From contig NZ_LGUI01000003.1 in NCBI RefSeq assembly GCF_002891295.1, forward strand, positions 186,001-250,000: a DNA stretch of 64,000 nt, read 5' to 3'. The notes under the pieces are model-generated. The model saw only the letters and a list, made by a program, of their open reading frames with translations. It ran no database searches and was not told the origin of the DNA. Positions 1 through 7,679 of the stretch are shown here, piece after piece; position 1 is the stretch's first letter, and each line of letters starts with the position of its first letter. This DNA comes from Streptomyces eurocidicus (GTDB taxonomy: Bacteria > Actinomycetota > Actinomycetes > Streptomycetales > Streptomycetaceae). A program made the position numbers and the translations under genes.

Positions 1-1
1 T

Positions 2-112
2 GGACCGCCCGTACCGCCCGTACCGCCCGTACCGCCCACAGGAGACCATGTCCGCATCAGCCTCGTCGGCGATGTGAGCCGGCACCCGCGCCAGGCGGCC
101 GCTGAGCGGTAG
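2..112 (+). CDS. C-terminal end of a protein cut by the window edge
   Basis: The frame opening at base 2 reads through four copies of a 9-bp unit (ACCGCCCGT, about 4-37), giving a Val-Pro-Pro repeat. It then encodes TGDHVRISLVGDVSRHPRQ and stops at a TAG at 110-112. Third codon positions are mostly G or C, as expected for this genome. Pro-rich tails followed by a short charged end are common in streptomycete membrane or regulatory proteins, but nothing identifies the family. The stop lies upstream of the sigma factor gene, so the two could share a transcript. Confidence 0.4.
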   Translation, partial: GPPVPPVPPVPPTGDHVRISLVGDVSRHPRQAAAER

Positions 113-161
113 CCCCCGTGGAGGGCGGCCCGCCACGCGGAAGCCTGTGATCCACCTCATG

Positions 162-189
162 GGAACCCGCACCCCCCACCGGACATATC
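162..189 (+). promoter_or_regulatory. Probable ECF-type promoter giving a leaderless sigma factor mRNA
   Basis: GGAACC at 162-167 matches the usual -35 element of ECF sigma factors. CATATCC lies about 16 bases downstream (183-189) in the -10 position. A GTG follows six bases later at 195 with no Shine-Dalgarno sequence before it, which fits a leaderless transcript starting at that GTG. The promoter type suggests autoregulation by the encoded sigma factor. This is inferred from motif and spacing only. Confidence 0.45.
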
Positions 190-194
190 CAGAC

Positions 195-818
195 GTGACG
201 TCACTACACACCCGCATCAGGGACGGCGACCCGGACTCCTTCCGCCACCTCTTCCGCGCGCACGCCCAGCTCGTCCACCGCTACGCCCTCCGCGCCACCG
301 CCGACTGGGCCACCGCCGAGGACGTCGTCTCGCTCACGTTCCTGGAAGTCTGGCGGCTCCGTGCCCGGCTCCCCGAGGAGCCGGACGGCGCGCGGGCCTG
401 GCTGATGGGCATCGCGGTGAACGTCCAGCGCAACACCAGCCGCGCCGCCCGCCGCCACGAGAGGGCGCTGGGCCGGATGCCCGCCAAGGAGGCCGTGCCG
501 GACATCGCGGGCGAGGTGGTGGGCAGGATGGCGGACGCCGAGCAGCTCGCCGCCGCGAAGAACGCCCTCGGGAAGCTGCGGCGGCCGGAGCGCGAGGTCG
601 TCACCCTCTGCGTCTGGTCCGGCCTGAGCTACGCGGAAGCGGCCGAGGCCCTGGGCGTGGCCGTCGGCACCGTACGGTCGCGGCTGTCCCGGGCCCGCGA
701 GCGCCTGCGCAAGCTCGCCGAGCACGAACTCCGGCAGCACGCGCACGAGACGGCGGCCCGGCGGCCCGAGCGCCTCCGCCTGCACCTGAACCGGCCCGAC
801 GAGAAGTGGAACCGATGA
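195..818 (+). CDS. ECF-type RNA polymerase sigma factor
   Basis: This 207-residue protein directs RNA polymerase to a specific promoter set. It has a region 2 domain (about residues 5-80, with DWATAEDVVSLTFLEVWR) and a region 4 helix-turn-helix (about 115-170, with LSYAEAAEALGVAVGTVRSR). The length is usual for the family. GTG 195 is preferred because an ECF-like promoter ends just before it. A GTG at 147 and an ATG at 159 are upstream in-frame alternatives. The next gene overlaps its stop (ATG at 815), so the two are translationally coupled. That pairing is typical of streptomycete sigma / CU044_5270 modules, where the partner probably modulates sigma activity. Confidence 0.85.
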   Translation: MTSLHTRIRDGDPDSFRHLFRAHAQLVHRYALRATADWATAEDVVSLTFLEVWRLRARLPEEPDGARAWLMGIAVNVQRNTSRAARRHERALGRMPAKEAVPDIAGEVVGRMADAEQLAAAKNALGKLRRPEREVVTLCVWSGLSYAEAAEALGVAVGTVRSRLSRARERLRKLAEHELRQHAHETAARRPERLRLHLNRPDEKWNR

Positions 819-1843
819 TGCGTACCTCCCGGCGGCCCCAAGAGCCGCTCGACCTCGCCGACTTCGACCTCCTGCTCCCCCGGCAGCCCGGGACCGCCCT
901 GCCGGAGGCCCGGCAGGACCTGCTGGAAGACGCCCTGTGGGCCGAGGCGCACCGGACGGCTCCGGACGCGCCGCGCGCCCGTGCGCGCCGTACGGCCTGG
1001 ATCGCCCTCCCGGTCGCCGCGGCCGTGATCGGGTGCGCCGTGGTCGTCGTCCCGGACGGCTCGGGTACGGACACCCGCTCGCCGCGGGCCGGGGTGAGCC
1101 TGGAAGCGGGCACCGCCGCGGGGCTGCCCGCGACCGTCGACCGCATCTCGCTCGCGGCGGCACGGCAGCCGGCCCTTGAGCCCCGGCAGGACCAGTACAT
1201 CTACGTGGAGAGCAAGGTGACGGGAGGGTGGGTCGACAGGACGGGCGGCAAGGAGCGGCTCGTGGTGAGCCCGCTGCACTCGCGCCAGGTCTGGCGCTCG
1301 CCCGACGGCCTCAAGAGCTTCATCTACGAGCCGGACCACACGTTCATGGACCGGAACGGCGAGGACCTCGACCTCGACCCGGCCCGTGAAGTCCCCGACC
1401 GGGGCTCGTACAACAGCGTCAAGGCGCTCCCCACCGACCCCGGCGTCCTCCTCGAAAACCTCTACCAGGGGGGCAGGATGGGCGATCCCCAGGCCGACTG
1501 GACGGCGTTCGGGGAGGTGGGCCGGCTGCTGGAGGAGCAGATCGCGACGCCGGAGATCAGCGCCGCGCTGTTCAAGGCTGCCGCCGGGATCCCCGGCGTC
1601 ACCCTCATGGACAGGACCACCGACGCGACCGGCCGGGCCGGCATCGCCCTCACCCACACCGGCCCCGACCGCCGCCAGGAGTGGATCTTCGACAGGAACA
1701 CCTACGAATACCTCGGCCAGCGCGAGGTACTGGTCAAGCCGTACCGCGGCCTCGAACCCGGCGCCGTCACCCACGAGACCGTGGTCGTCAAGCGGGCCGT
1801 GGTCGACGCGAAGAAGGAACTCCCCGGCGGCGGCACGCTCTGA
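815..1843 (+). CDS. CU044_5270-like membrane protein, probable partner of the ECF sigma factor
   Basis: This 342-residue protein has a cytoplasmic N-terminal part, one membrane segment (about residues 49-66, IALPVAAAVIGCAVVVV) and a long extracytoplasmic domain. It carries no recognisable catalytic motif. The start overlaps the sigma factor stop (ATGATG at 815-820), so coupling is likely. The arrangement matches NCBI's CU044_5270 family, usually encoded immediately after an ECF sigma gene. By topology it could be an anti-sigma or co-sensor, but no zinc-finger anti-sigma motif (HxxxCxxC) is visible. The role is therefore inferred from position. Confidence 0.7.
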   Translation: MMRTSRRPQEPLDLADFDLLLPRQPGTALPEARQDLLEDALWAEAHRTAPDAPRARARRTAWIALPVAAAVIGCAVVVVPDGSGTDTRSPRAGVSLEAGTAAGLPATVDRISLAAARQPALEPRQDQYIYVESKVTGGWVDRTGGKERLVVSPLHSRQVWRSPDGLKSFIYEPDHTFMDRNGEDLDLDPAREVPDRGSYNSVKALPTDPGVLLENLYQGGRMGDPQADWTAFGEVGRLLEEQIATPEISAALFKAAAGIPGVTLMDRTTDATGRAGIALTHTGPDRRQEWIFDRNTYEYLGQREVLVKPYRGLEPGAVTHETVVVKRAVVDAKKELPGGGTL

Positions 1844-1895
1844 CCCTCCGTTCGGATGCCGTCGGGCGGTCCGAGCGGGACCGTCGGTGCCCGGC

Positions 1896-2453
1896 CTAGC
1901 GCAGGGCGGCGGCGACCAGGCCCTCAAGGGCTTCGCGCGGCACTTCGCCGCCGCTCACCAGCCCGTCGAAGACCAGTCCGTCGACGCAGGTCAGCAGGGT
2001 GTGGGTGCGGTTCTCGACATCCTCGACGCCGTGCGCGGCGAGGAACAGCCGGACGGCCTCACGCCCGGCGTTCTCACGGGGTACGAGGATCTCGCGCAGC
2101 TCCGGGTCACGCACGCTCTCAATCGTGCAGGCGTAGCGGGCGAGCGAGCGGCGGCGGCCCTCGCCGGTGAGTCGCTCGTGGGTGAGCAGCGCCATGCCGT
2201 TCACCAGATCCTCGGCGGTGCGCAGGGCCGGAAGCTCTCCGGGCATCGTCTGCAGTTCCGCCTGGTCGAGCCGGACCAGGCGGGTGACGAGTGCGGTGAG
2301 CAGCGCGGCCCGGGTGCGGAAGTAGGCCGAGGTGGTGCCGGGCGGCATGGCGGCCCGGCGGTCGACCGCGCGGTGGGTCAGGCCGCGGATCCCTTCGTCG
2401 GCGAGTACGTCGATGGCCGAGTCCGCGAGGAGGGTGCGCCGATCAGAAGACAT
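1896..2453 (-). CDS. TetR-family transcriptional repressor
   Basis: This 185-residue regulator has an N-terminal TetR helix-turn-helix (about residues 8-55, LLADSAIDVLADEGIRGLTH and the TTSAYFRTRAALL recognition part) and a helical ligand domain with AETxxR-like features and one Cys. It is divergent from the FAD monooxygenase gene. The 71-bp gap between the starts holds two TCTACAnnTGTAGA palindromes, so it most likely represses both genes and is released by the monooxygenase substrate or a related compound. The ligand is unknown. Confidence 0.88.
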   Translation of the reverse strand: MSSDRRTLLADSAIDVLADEGIRGLTHRAVDRRAAMPPGTTSAYFRTRAALLTALVTRLVRLDQAELQTMPGELPALRTAEDLVNGMALLTHERLTGEGRRRSLARYACTIESVRDPELREILVPRENAGREAVRLFLAAHGVEDVENRTHTLLTCVDGLVFDGLVSGGEVPREALEGLVAAALR

Positions 2454-2460
2454 ACCTCTT

Positions 2461-2474
2461 TCTACACCTGTAGA
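2461..2474. promoter_or_regulatory. TetR operator 1
   Basis: TCTACACCTGTAGA is a palindrome with two 6-bp arms and a 2-bp centre. It lies just upstream of the TetR start at 2453 and shares its arms exactly with the second site. It is likely to overlap the tetR transcription start. Confidence 0.75.
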
Positions 2475-2490
2475 GGCTCAGATAAGATCT

Positions 2491-2510
2491 TCTTCTACAG
2501 ATGTAGAAGA
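2491..2510. promoter_or_regulatory. TetR operator 2
   Basis: TCTTCTACAGATGTAGAAGA is a 20-bp palindrome with 9-bp arms, containing the same TCTACAnnTGTAGA core as operator 1. The two centres are 33 bp apart, close to three helical turns, so two TetR dimers would bind the same DNA face. The site is 15 bp before the monooxygenase ATG. Confidence 0.8.
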
Positions 2511-2524
2511 ACGGGGGCTTCGGC

Positions 2525-3682
2525 ATGGGCAGCACGGCAGTGGTGGTCGGAGGGGGCATCGGCGGGCTGGCCGCCGCGATCGGCCTGCGCCGCCTCGGAT
2601 GGGACGTGACGGTGGTCGAGCGCGCGGCCACGCTCGAGGACGCGGGGGCGGGCATCTCACTGGCCGCCAACGGCCTTCGGGCGCTGGACGCGCTCGGCGT
2701 CGGCGCGGCGGTACGGGACGCCTCGCGAGGCCAGTACAGCGGTGGCACCCGCACGCCGCGGGGCGGTTGGCTGACCCGGATGGACGGTGCGGCGCTGGAG
2801 AGGGCGGTGGGCACGCCGATCATGGGCATCCCCCGCGCCACTCTGCACCGGCTGCTGCGCGCTTCCCTGCCCGCCCGGGCACTGCTGACGGGCGCCGAGG
2901 CGGTCACGGTCGAGCAGACCGGCCCCGGTACGGTCCGGGTCGGCTGCGGCGACCGGCTCCTGGAAGCCGGTCTGGTGGTGGCGGCCGACGGCATCGGCAG
3001 CAAGGTCCGCCGCCGTCTCTTCCCGGACCACCCCGGCCCGGTCTACAGCGGCTCGACGGTGCTGCGCGCCATCACCGAGCACGCGGTCGACCCGCGCACC
3101 GACTTCGAGCTGACCTGGGGCCGGGGTGCGGAGTTCGGGCACATCGCCTTCCTGGACGGCCGGGCCGAGTGGCACGCCGTCCTCAGCGTCCCCGCCGGCA
3201 CGAGGTACGCCGACCCCCTGGCCGAACTGCGCCGAAGGTTTCACGCCTGGCACGACCCGATCCCCGCCCTCCTCGACGCGACCCGGCCCGAGGACGTACT
3301 GCACCACGACGTCAACGAACTGCGCACACCGCTCCCCTCGTACACGGCCGGCCGGATCGCGCTGCTCGGCGACGCGGCACACGCGATGACCCCCAACCTC
3401 GGGCAGGGCGCCTGTCAGGCGCTGGAGGACGCGGTCACCCTGGCCGCCGCCCTCGGCACCGAGCCCACCGTCGAAGCCGCGCTCGTCCGCTACGACGCCG
3501 AGCGCCGACCGCGCAGCCAGGCCGTCGCCCGGGCCGCCCGGCAGGCCGGGACGATGGGCCAGCGGCTCTCCCACCCGCTGGCCGTCGCCCTGCGGAACAC
3601 GGCGATGCGGCTGACGCCCTCCCGTGCCGCGACCCGCATGATCCTCCGGCACCACGCCTGGGTCTCGCCTCGGCTGGACTGA
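2525..3682 (+). CDS. FAD-dependent aromatic-ring monooxygenase
   Basis: This 385-residue flavoprotein belongs to the PHBH-like class A monooxygenases, which use NAD(P)H and oxygen to hydroxylate a substrate. It has an N-terminal Rossmann motif (VVVGGGIGGLAAAIGLRRLG, about residues 5-24), a central DG-type motif (VVAADGIGSKVRR) and the C-terminal flavin motif GDAAHAMTPNLGQGACQALED-like segment (about 278-298). Its length is normal for the stand-alone class. It is divergent from the TetR gene with shared operators, so it is probably substrate-induced and may work in detoxification or tailoring. No biosynthetic genes flank it. Confidence 0.88.
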   Translation: MGSTAVVVGGGIGGLAAAIGLRRLGWDVTVVERAATLEDAGAGISLAANGLRALDALGVGAAVRDASRGQYSGGTRTPRGGWLTRMDGAALERAVGTPIMGIPRATLHRLLRASLPARALLTGAEAVTVEQTGPGTVRVGCGDRLLEAGLVVAADGIGSKVRRRLFPDHPGPVYSGSTVLRAITEHAVDPRTDFELTWGRGAEFGHIAFLDGRAEWHAVLSVPAGTRYADPLAELRRRFHAWHDPIPALLDATRPEDVLHHDVNELRTPLPSYTAGRIALLGDAAHAMTPNLGQGACQALEDAVTLAAALGTEPTVEAALVRYDAERRPRSQAVARAARQAGTMGQRLSHPLAVALRNTAMRLTPSRAATRMILRHHAWVSPRLD

Positions 3683-3880
3683 GCCGGCCCCACGCCCAGC
3701 CGACTCACCGTCAGGCACCTTCCCGGACAGACCGGGCCGCGGTGTGCCGACCTTGCTCTCCGGACGACTTGGGGCACCGCCCCCGGCCGCCCGGCCGGGG
3801 GTACTGTCAGCGCCCTGTGCCATCATGCGGACGCGCCCCAGGGGAGTGGGCCACGGACTACTGATTGCCGGGGGTTGGGG

Positions 3881-4963
3881 ATGGGCGCGGGTATGGAGCC
3901 GGACGGCTCGTCCAGGTCCGACGAGGAGTGGGAGCGGTTTCTGCGCGAGTCGGTGGCGGGTGCCGCCGACGCGCCCAAGGAGCCGTCGGCGCGGGCCCGC
4001 GAGGTGGCGAAGCGGCTGCGCGCGGAGCCCGGTCACGCCCCGGAGGGCCGGCGCGACCACACGCCTGCGCGGCCCGAGCGGCGCACGGGCTGGTACGTGA
4101 TCGGGCTGCTGGCCTCGCTGGCGCTGCTGGTGGTGGCGCTCGTGCCGGGGCGGGTGGTGGACCTGTTCGCCGACGACGACTCCCCGCAGGCGGCCCGCCC
4201 GACCCGGGTACCCCCGGCGGAGGCGGCCGGACGCCCCACCGTGGACGAGCCGTTCCGCGGCTCGCCCGCGGCGAGCTGGGCGAGCGGAGCGGCGGGAATC
4301 ACCGTGCCGAAGGCCGAGGCGGTCGGCTGGATGAGCGCGGCCGAGGTCGAACGGGCCCTCACCGGAAGCCGGGACTTCCTCGTCGAGTCCGGCCTGGACC
4401 GCGGGGTGCTGCGGGGCGAGCGCCCCGAGAAGGCGATCGCACGGATCAACCCGCGCCAGAAGGACGTCCAGGACCTGCTGGGCACCGCTTTCCGCACCCC
4501 GAGCGAGAAGAACGACCCCCTCCTCCTCTTCAGCCGCTTCCAGCCCTCCCGCGCCCGCCTGGTCGGCGACGTCGTGAAGACCCGGGGCCGGCTCACCTAC
4601 CGGGAGGGCGAGCGCGGCGCGCTCCAGGTGACCGCCGACGTCACCTTCGTCTACCCGGTCACCCGCGCGGACGCGGGCGGCGGCGACGAGATCGTACGCA
4701 CGATCGTCCGGCGCGAGCTGGTCCTGAGCTGGGACGACCCCGGCAAGGTGAGCACCGAGCCGGGCACGTTCTCGATCGTCTCGTACAAGTACGACATGAC
4801 CAACGGCGGCTGCGGCGCTCCCACGGGCTACTTCACCCCGCCCTTCGGCACGGACCGCCGGGCGGACGGGGCGGGCACGGAGATCGACCCGTACGACCGC
4901 AGCACACCGGTCGGGCGGAACGAGTCCTCCGGGGACGGGTGCGGGAGAGCGACGCGGTCGTAA
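3881..4963 (+). CDS. Single-pass membrane protein of unknown function
   Basis: This protein of about 360 residues has an acidic and basic N-terminal cytoplasmic segment, one membrane helix (about residues 72-90, YVIGLLASLALLVVALVPG) and a large external domain. The ending is rich in Gly, Asp and Arg. The outer part holds VTFVYPVTRAD and LVLSWDDPGKVS-like strands, suggesting a beta-rich fold. I do not recognise a domain. Starts at TTG 3875, ATG 3881 and ATG 3893 are all possible, with a G-rich stretch in front. It is an isolated gene between the monooxygenase and arsC. Similar proteins are conserved among streptomycetes as hypotheticals (recalled, not checked). Confidence 0.7.
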   Translation: MGAGMEPDGSSRSDEEWERFLRESVAGAADAPKEPSARAREVAKRLRAEPGHAPEGRRDHTPARPERRTGWYVIGLLASLALLVVALVPGRVVDLFADDDSPQAARPTRVPPAEAAGRPTVDEPFRGSPAASWASGAAGITVPKAEAVGWMSAAEVERALTGSRDFLVESGLDRGVLRGERPEKAIARINPRQKDVQDLLGTAFRTPSEKNDPLLLFSRFQPSRARLVGDVVKTRGRLTYREGERGALQVTADVTFVYPVTRADAGGGDEIVRTIVRRELVLSWDDPGKVSTEPGTFSIVSYKYDMTNGGCGAPTGYFTPPFGTDRRADGAGTEIDPYDRSTPVGRNESSGDGCGRATRS

Positions 4964-5100
4964 CGGGCGCCACGCCGAGCACGATGCCCACGGGGAAGTG
5001 CCCGTCCTCATCGGCCCCGGCTACGTGGCTCCGGCCACGCGCCGATTCTTCCCCTCACCTGCCCCCGGCCTGTCGGCCGCTACCCCGGAAGGTTCCGCCC

Positions 5101-5517
5101 GTGTCCGAGTCCAAGCCGTCGGTGCTGTTCGTGTGCGTCCACAACGCCGGACGCTCCCAGATGGGCGCCGCCTTCCTCACCCACCTCGGCGCCGGCCGCG
5201 TCGAGGTCCGCTCCGCCGGATCCGCCCCGGCCGAGACGGTCAACCCGGCCGTCGTGGAGGCCATGCGAGAGGTCGGCATCGACATCTCGGCCGAGACCCC
5301 GAAGGTCCTCACGGCGGAGGCGGTGCGGTCCTCGGACGTGGTCATCACCATGGGCTGCGGGGACGCGTGCCCGTACTTCCCCGGCAAGCGCTACCTCGAC
5401 TGGACGCTGGAGGACCCGGCCGGCCAGGGCGTCGACGCCGTACGCCCGATCCGCGACGAGATCGGGACCCGTGTCCGCGGCCTGCTCGCGGAACTCGGCA
5501 TCGAACCCCGCGCGTGA
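5101..5517 (+). CDS. arsC: Arsenate reductase, low-molecular-weight phosphatase type
   Basis: This 138-residue cytoplasmic protein would reduce arsenate to arsenite. The P-loop CVHNAGRS (Cys12 to Ser19) is the nucleophile loop of the LMW phosphatase / ArsC fold. MGCGDACPYFPGKRYLDW (about residues 81-98) carries two further cysteines that could form the disulfide relay and the general-acid Asp region. GTG 5101 gives the usual family length and starts just before the first strand. No arsR, arsB or acr3 gene is next to it, so it would work alone or with a transporter elsewhere. The electron donor, thioredoxin or mycothiol, cannot be told. Confidence 0.88.
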   Translation: MSESKPSVLFVCVHNAGRSQMGAAFLTHLGAGRVEVRSAGSAPAETVNPAVVEAMREVGIDISAETPKVLTAEAVRSSDVVITMGCGDACPYFPGKRYLDWTLEDPAGQGVDAVRPIRDEIGTRVRGLLAELGIEPRA

Positions 5518-5636
5518 CCACTGCCGCAGCCCTTCACTCTCAGCACGACACCCGCGCGGCACATCCCTCCCGTCGACATTCTGCTGCACCCTGCGATTGA
5601 ATGACCACCATGAGTAACTTCAAAGAGGTGAACTTC

Positions 5637-5861
5637 ATGAAGGCGGTCACCTCCGCCGCGGGAGAGACGAAGAAGGCATGGGGAGACTTCCAGAAGCAAC
5701 TGGACAAGAAGTATCCGGCCAAGCAGCAGGCTGACGTCATCGCCGAGCTGATGGTGCGCGTCGACGTCCCCGAAGACCTGCGGGAGCGGGCACGGCAGCT
5801 GCACCCGGAGCTCGCACAGGAGGCCGCCCGCCTGCAAGGACTACTGGCCCCGGGGAGCTGA
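5637..5861 (+). CDS. Small conserved-looking helical protein
   Basis: This 74-residue protein is rich in Ala, Lys and Glu, with a Lys-rich start and a helix-forming body (RVDVPEDLRERARQLHPEL). ATG 5637 is chosen because AAAGAGGTG precedes it with a six-base gap. Upstream in-frame ATGs at 5601 and 5610 lack such a site, and the site itself would lie within the longer frame. The function is unknown. It is a single gene that ends about 150 bp before the XRE regulator. Confidence 0.65.
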   Translation: MKAVTSAAGETKKAWGDFQKQLDKKYPAKQQADVIAELMVRVDVPEDLRERARQLHPELAQEAARLQGLLAPGS

Positions 5862-5956
5862 TCGGATGGCCGCAGGCCGGTCGACAGGCCGGCGCAGCGG
5901 CCGACCGCGATGCCCGACCGGCCAACCGAACCGCTCAGCCGCACACCCTCCCGGAC

Positions 5957-5985
5957 ACTTTTGCAAGCAAGGCGCTTGCAAAAGT
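5957..5985. promoter_or_regulatory. Perfect inverted repeat, probable operator of the XRE regulator
   Basis: Two perfect 12-bp arms (ACTTTTGCAAGC and GCTTGCAAAAGT) are separated by five bases (AAGGC). The centre is about 41 bp before the ATG at 6012, and the arms are unusually AT-rich for this genome. There is no T-tract after it. Position and symmetry suggest a binding site for the downstream XRE protein or another dimeric regulator controlling the 6-7.5 kb gene set. Confidence 0.7.
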
Positions 5986-6011
5986 TAGCAACGTGCGGCA
6001 GCATCGTCCGC

Positions 6012-6386
6012 ATGGCATCACTCAACGTCGGCAACCTCGGCGAGTACCTGCGGGAGCAGCGGCGCAACGCCCAGCTCACCCTGCGGCAGCTCGCCGACGC
6101 CGCGGGAGTGTCCAACCCGTATCTCAGCCAGATCGAGCGCGGCCTGCGCAAGCCGAGCGCCGAGATCCTGCAGCAGATCGCCAAGGCGCTGCGGATCTCC
6201 GCCGAGACCTTGTACGTGCAGGCCGGGATCCTCGACGAACGGGACCGGGACGAGGCGGAGGTCCGCAGCGTGATCCTCGCCGATCCCTCGATCAACGAGC
6301 AGCAGAAGCAGGCGCTGCTCCAGATCTACGAGTCCTTCCGCAAGGAGAACGGGCTCGCGACGGACGACAGCAAACCTCCGAGCTGA
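6012..6386 (+). CDS. XRE-family regulator of the HbhA-like locus
   Basis: This 124-residue DNA-binding protein has a helix-turn-helix at about residues 8-62 (LREQRRNAQLTLRQLADAAG, then NPYLSQIERGLRKPSAEIL) and a short helical tail (INEQQKQALLQIYESFRKE). The ATG follows a perfect 12-bp inverted repeat that may be its own operator. It precedes the HbhA-like gene by 17 bp. The same order, regulator then hbhA then small membrane protein, occurs as Rv0474-Rv0475-Rv0476 in M. tuberculosis (recalled). It therefore probably governs surface or lipid-associated functions carried by its neighbours. Confidence 0.88.
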   Translation: MASLNVGNLGEYLREQRRNAQLTLRQLADAAGVSNPYLSQIERGLRKPSAEILQQIAKALRISAETLYVQAGILDERDRDEAEVRSVILADPSINEQQKQALLQIYESFRKENGLATDDSKPPS

Positions 6387-6403
6387 TCCGGGAGACCATC
6401 GTC

Positions 6404-7006
6404 ATGGCCACCACCGAAGACATCCGCAAGGTCGCCACCGAGACCGCGTACGCCGCGGCCGGCGCCGCCGACCTCACCGCCGAGAAGATCGGCCAGCTCG
6501 TCGCCGAGGCCCCCGAGCGCTTCCAGCAGTTGAAGAACACCGACCCGAAGGTCGTGCGGGAGCGGGTGACCCAGAAGGCCAAGGAGGCCCAGGCCACCGC
6601 GTCCGCGAAGTTCACGGAGATCACCGCGACCCTCGACACCGACTTCAAGAAGCTCACCCAGACCGCGCAGGACCTGGCGCTCCAGGGCGTCGGCCAGGCC
6701 GTCGGGGTCGCGGCGAAGGCCGGCGAGACCTACGAGAAGCTGGCCGAGCGCGGCCGGGTCGCCGTGCAGACCTGGCGCGGCGAGGCCGCCGAGGAGGTCG
6801 CGGACATCGCCGTGGCCATCGAGCCGGACAGCGCCAAGCCCGCCGAGGAGAAGCCCGGCGCCGAGCCCGCCGCCGAGGCCGGCACCGAGGCGCCCCAGGA
6901 GGGTACGGACGAGGCCGACGCCGACTCCAAGCCCGCCGCGCGCAGGACCACGGCGCGCAAGACCCCCGTCAAGAAGGCCGACGCCAAGGCGGGCGAAGAG
7001 CAGTAG
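6404..7006 (+). CDS. HbhA-like / phasin-like coiled-coil protein with Lys-Ala-Pro tail
   Basis: This 200-residue protein has a long helical N-terminal part (about residues 1-130, with repeated Ala/Glu/Lys heptads), an acidic Ala/Glu/Pro stretch (about 135-170) and a C-terminal tail rich in Lys, Ala and Arg (TTARKTPVKKADAKAGEEQ). The build matches mycobacterial heparin-binding haemagglutinin, whose Lys-rich tail binds polyanions and which has been linked to membrane and lipid-inclusion organisation. There is no signal peptide, also as in HbhA. It is likely co-transcribed with the XRE gene. In a soil actinomycete, adhesion to heparin is unlikely to be the native role. Confidence 0.75.
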   Translation: MATTEDIRKVATETAYAAAGAADLTAEKIGQLVAEAPERFQQLKNTDPKVVRERVTQKAKEAQATASAKFTEITATLDTDFKKLTQTAQDLALQGVGQAVGVAAKAGETYEKLAERGRVAVQTWRGEAAEEVADIAVAIEPDSAKPAEEKPGAEPAAEAGTEAPQEGTDEADADSKPAARRTTARKTPVKKADAKAGEEQ

Positions 7007-7141
7007 GCACCACCGGGCGCGCCACCGGACCGGGAGCATCCGGGCACATTTCCCCTGCCGGGATCGTTCTCCCGGTACGGTGGCGGCGGACCGCCGCCCG
7101 GCGCCCCGACCGAGAACCGGCAAGAGCAAGAGGTGAGCGAC

Positions 7142-7483
7142 GTGCTGGTAGAAGGCTTCAACCAGGTCATGTCCTGGGTGTCCGTCGGCCTGCTCGCCTT
7201 CGCCCTGTGCGCGTTCGTCAACGCCGCGGTCCACCGCGAGGACGCCTACCGGGCGGCGGACAAGCAGTCCAAGGCGTTCTGGCTGATCATCCTGGGTGTC
7301 GCGGCCGCGGTGAACCTCTTCATGGGGGTGTTCGGCTTCCTGCCGATCCTGGGGCTGATCGCCACGATCGTGTACGTGGTGGACGTCCGGCCCGCGCTCA
7401 AGCACGCGTCGGGTGGTCGTGGACCGCGGCGAGGCGGGTCCAGCTCGGACGGGCCGTACGGGCCGTACAACGGGCGCCGGTAG
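7142..7483 (+). CDS. DUF2516 small membrane protein
   Basis: This protein of about 113 residues has three predicted membrane segments (VSVGLLAFALCAFVNAAV, FWLIILGVAAAVNLFMGVFG, LPILGLIATIVYVVDVRPAL) and a short Gly/Arg-rich end. It matches the DUF2516 pattern seen in Rv0476. GTG 7142 has AAGAGGTGAG six bases upstream. GTG 7133, three codons earlier, is in frame but lacks a good site. It closes the XRE/HbhA-like gene set. The function is unknown, and it is followed by a large palindromic repeat. Confidence 0.8.
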   Translation: MLVEGFNQVMSWVSVGLLAFALCAFVNAAVHREDAYRAADKQSKAFWLIILGVAAAVNLFMGVFGFLPILGLIATIVYVVDVRPALKHASGGRGPRRGGSSSDGPYGPYNGRR

Positions 7484-7500
7484 CGGGTGCCCTGCGGGCG

Positions 7501-7656
7501 GCTTTTTCCCCCTACCCGCCCCTTCCCGTAACTGGGGGCAAGCCCCCAGGCCCCCTTCCGCGCTGACGCGCGGTGTCCTCAAGCGCCGGGCGGGCTGATT
7601 TTCAGCCCGCCCGGCGCTTGAGGACATCTCGGGAAGGGGCGGGTAGGGGAAAAAGC
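7501..7656. repeat. Dispersed modular palindromic repeat, copy A (fullest copy)
   Basis: This is a nested palindrome between convergent genes. The inner part (7575-7625) has two perfect 24-bp arms, beginning GTCCTCAAGCGCCGGG, around TTT. The outer arms are CCTACCCGCCCCTTCCCG (7511-7528) and its complement with a G/A-rich tail (7630-7656). A module GGGGGCAAGCCCCC lies inside. The same pieces recur at 9.7, 17.8, 38.1, 49.5 and 63.3 kb. It probably also serves as a bidirectional terminator. Confidence 0.85.
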
Positions 7657-7679
7657 CCCGCGCAGCGGCACCCCCACCC

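Noticed and set aside
47..76. A nine-codon reading frame with AGGAG before it upstream of the sigma gene, as a leader peptide
   Set aside because: It lies within the better-supported C-terminal frame of the truncated gene at 2-112, and no attenuator structure follows.
2657..5011. A 784-codon open frame on the minus strand
   Set aside because: It runs antisense across the monooxygenase and membrane-protein genes and has shadow codon patterns (runs of Gly, Arg and Ala). Such frames are expected in very GC-rich DNA.
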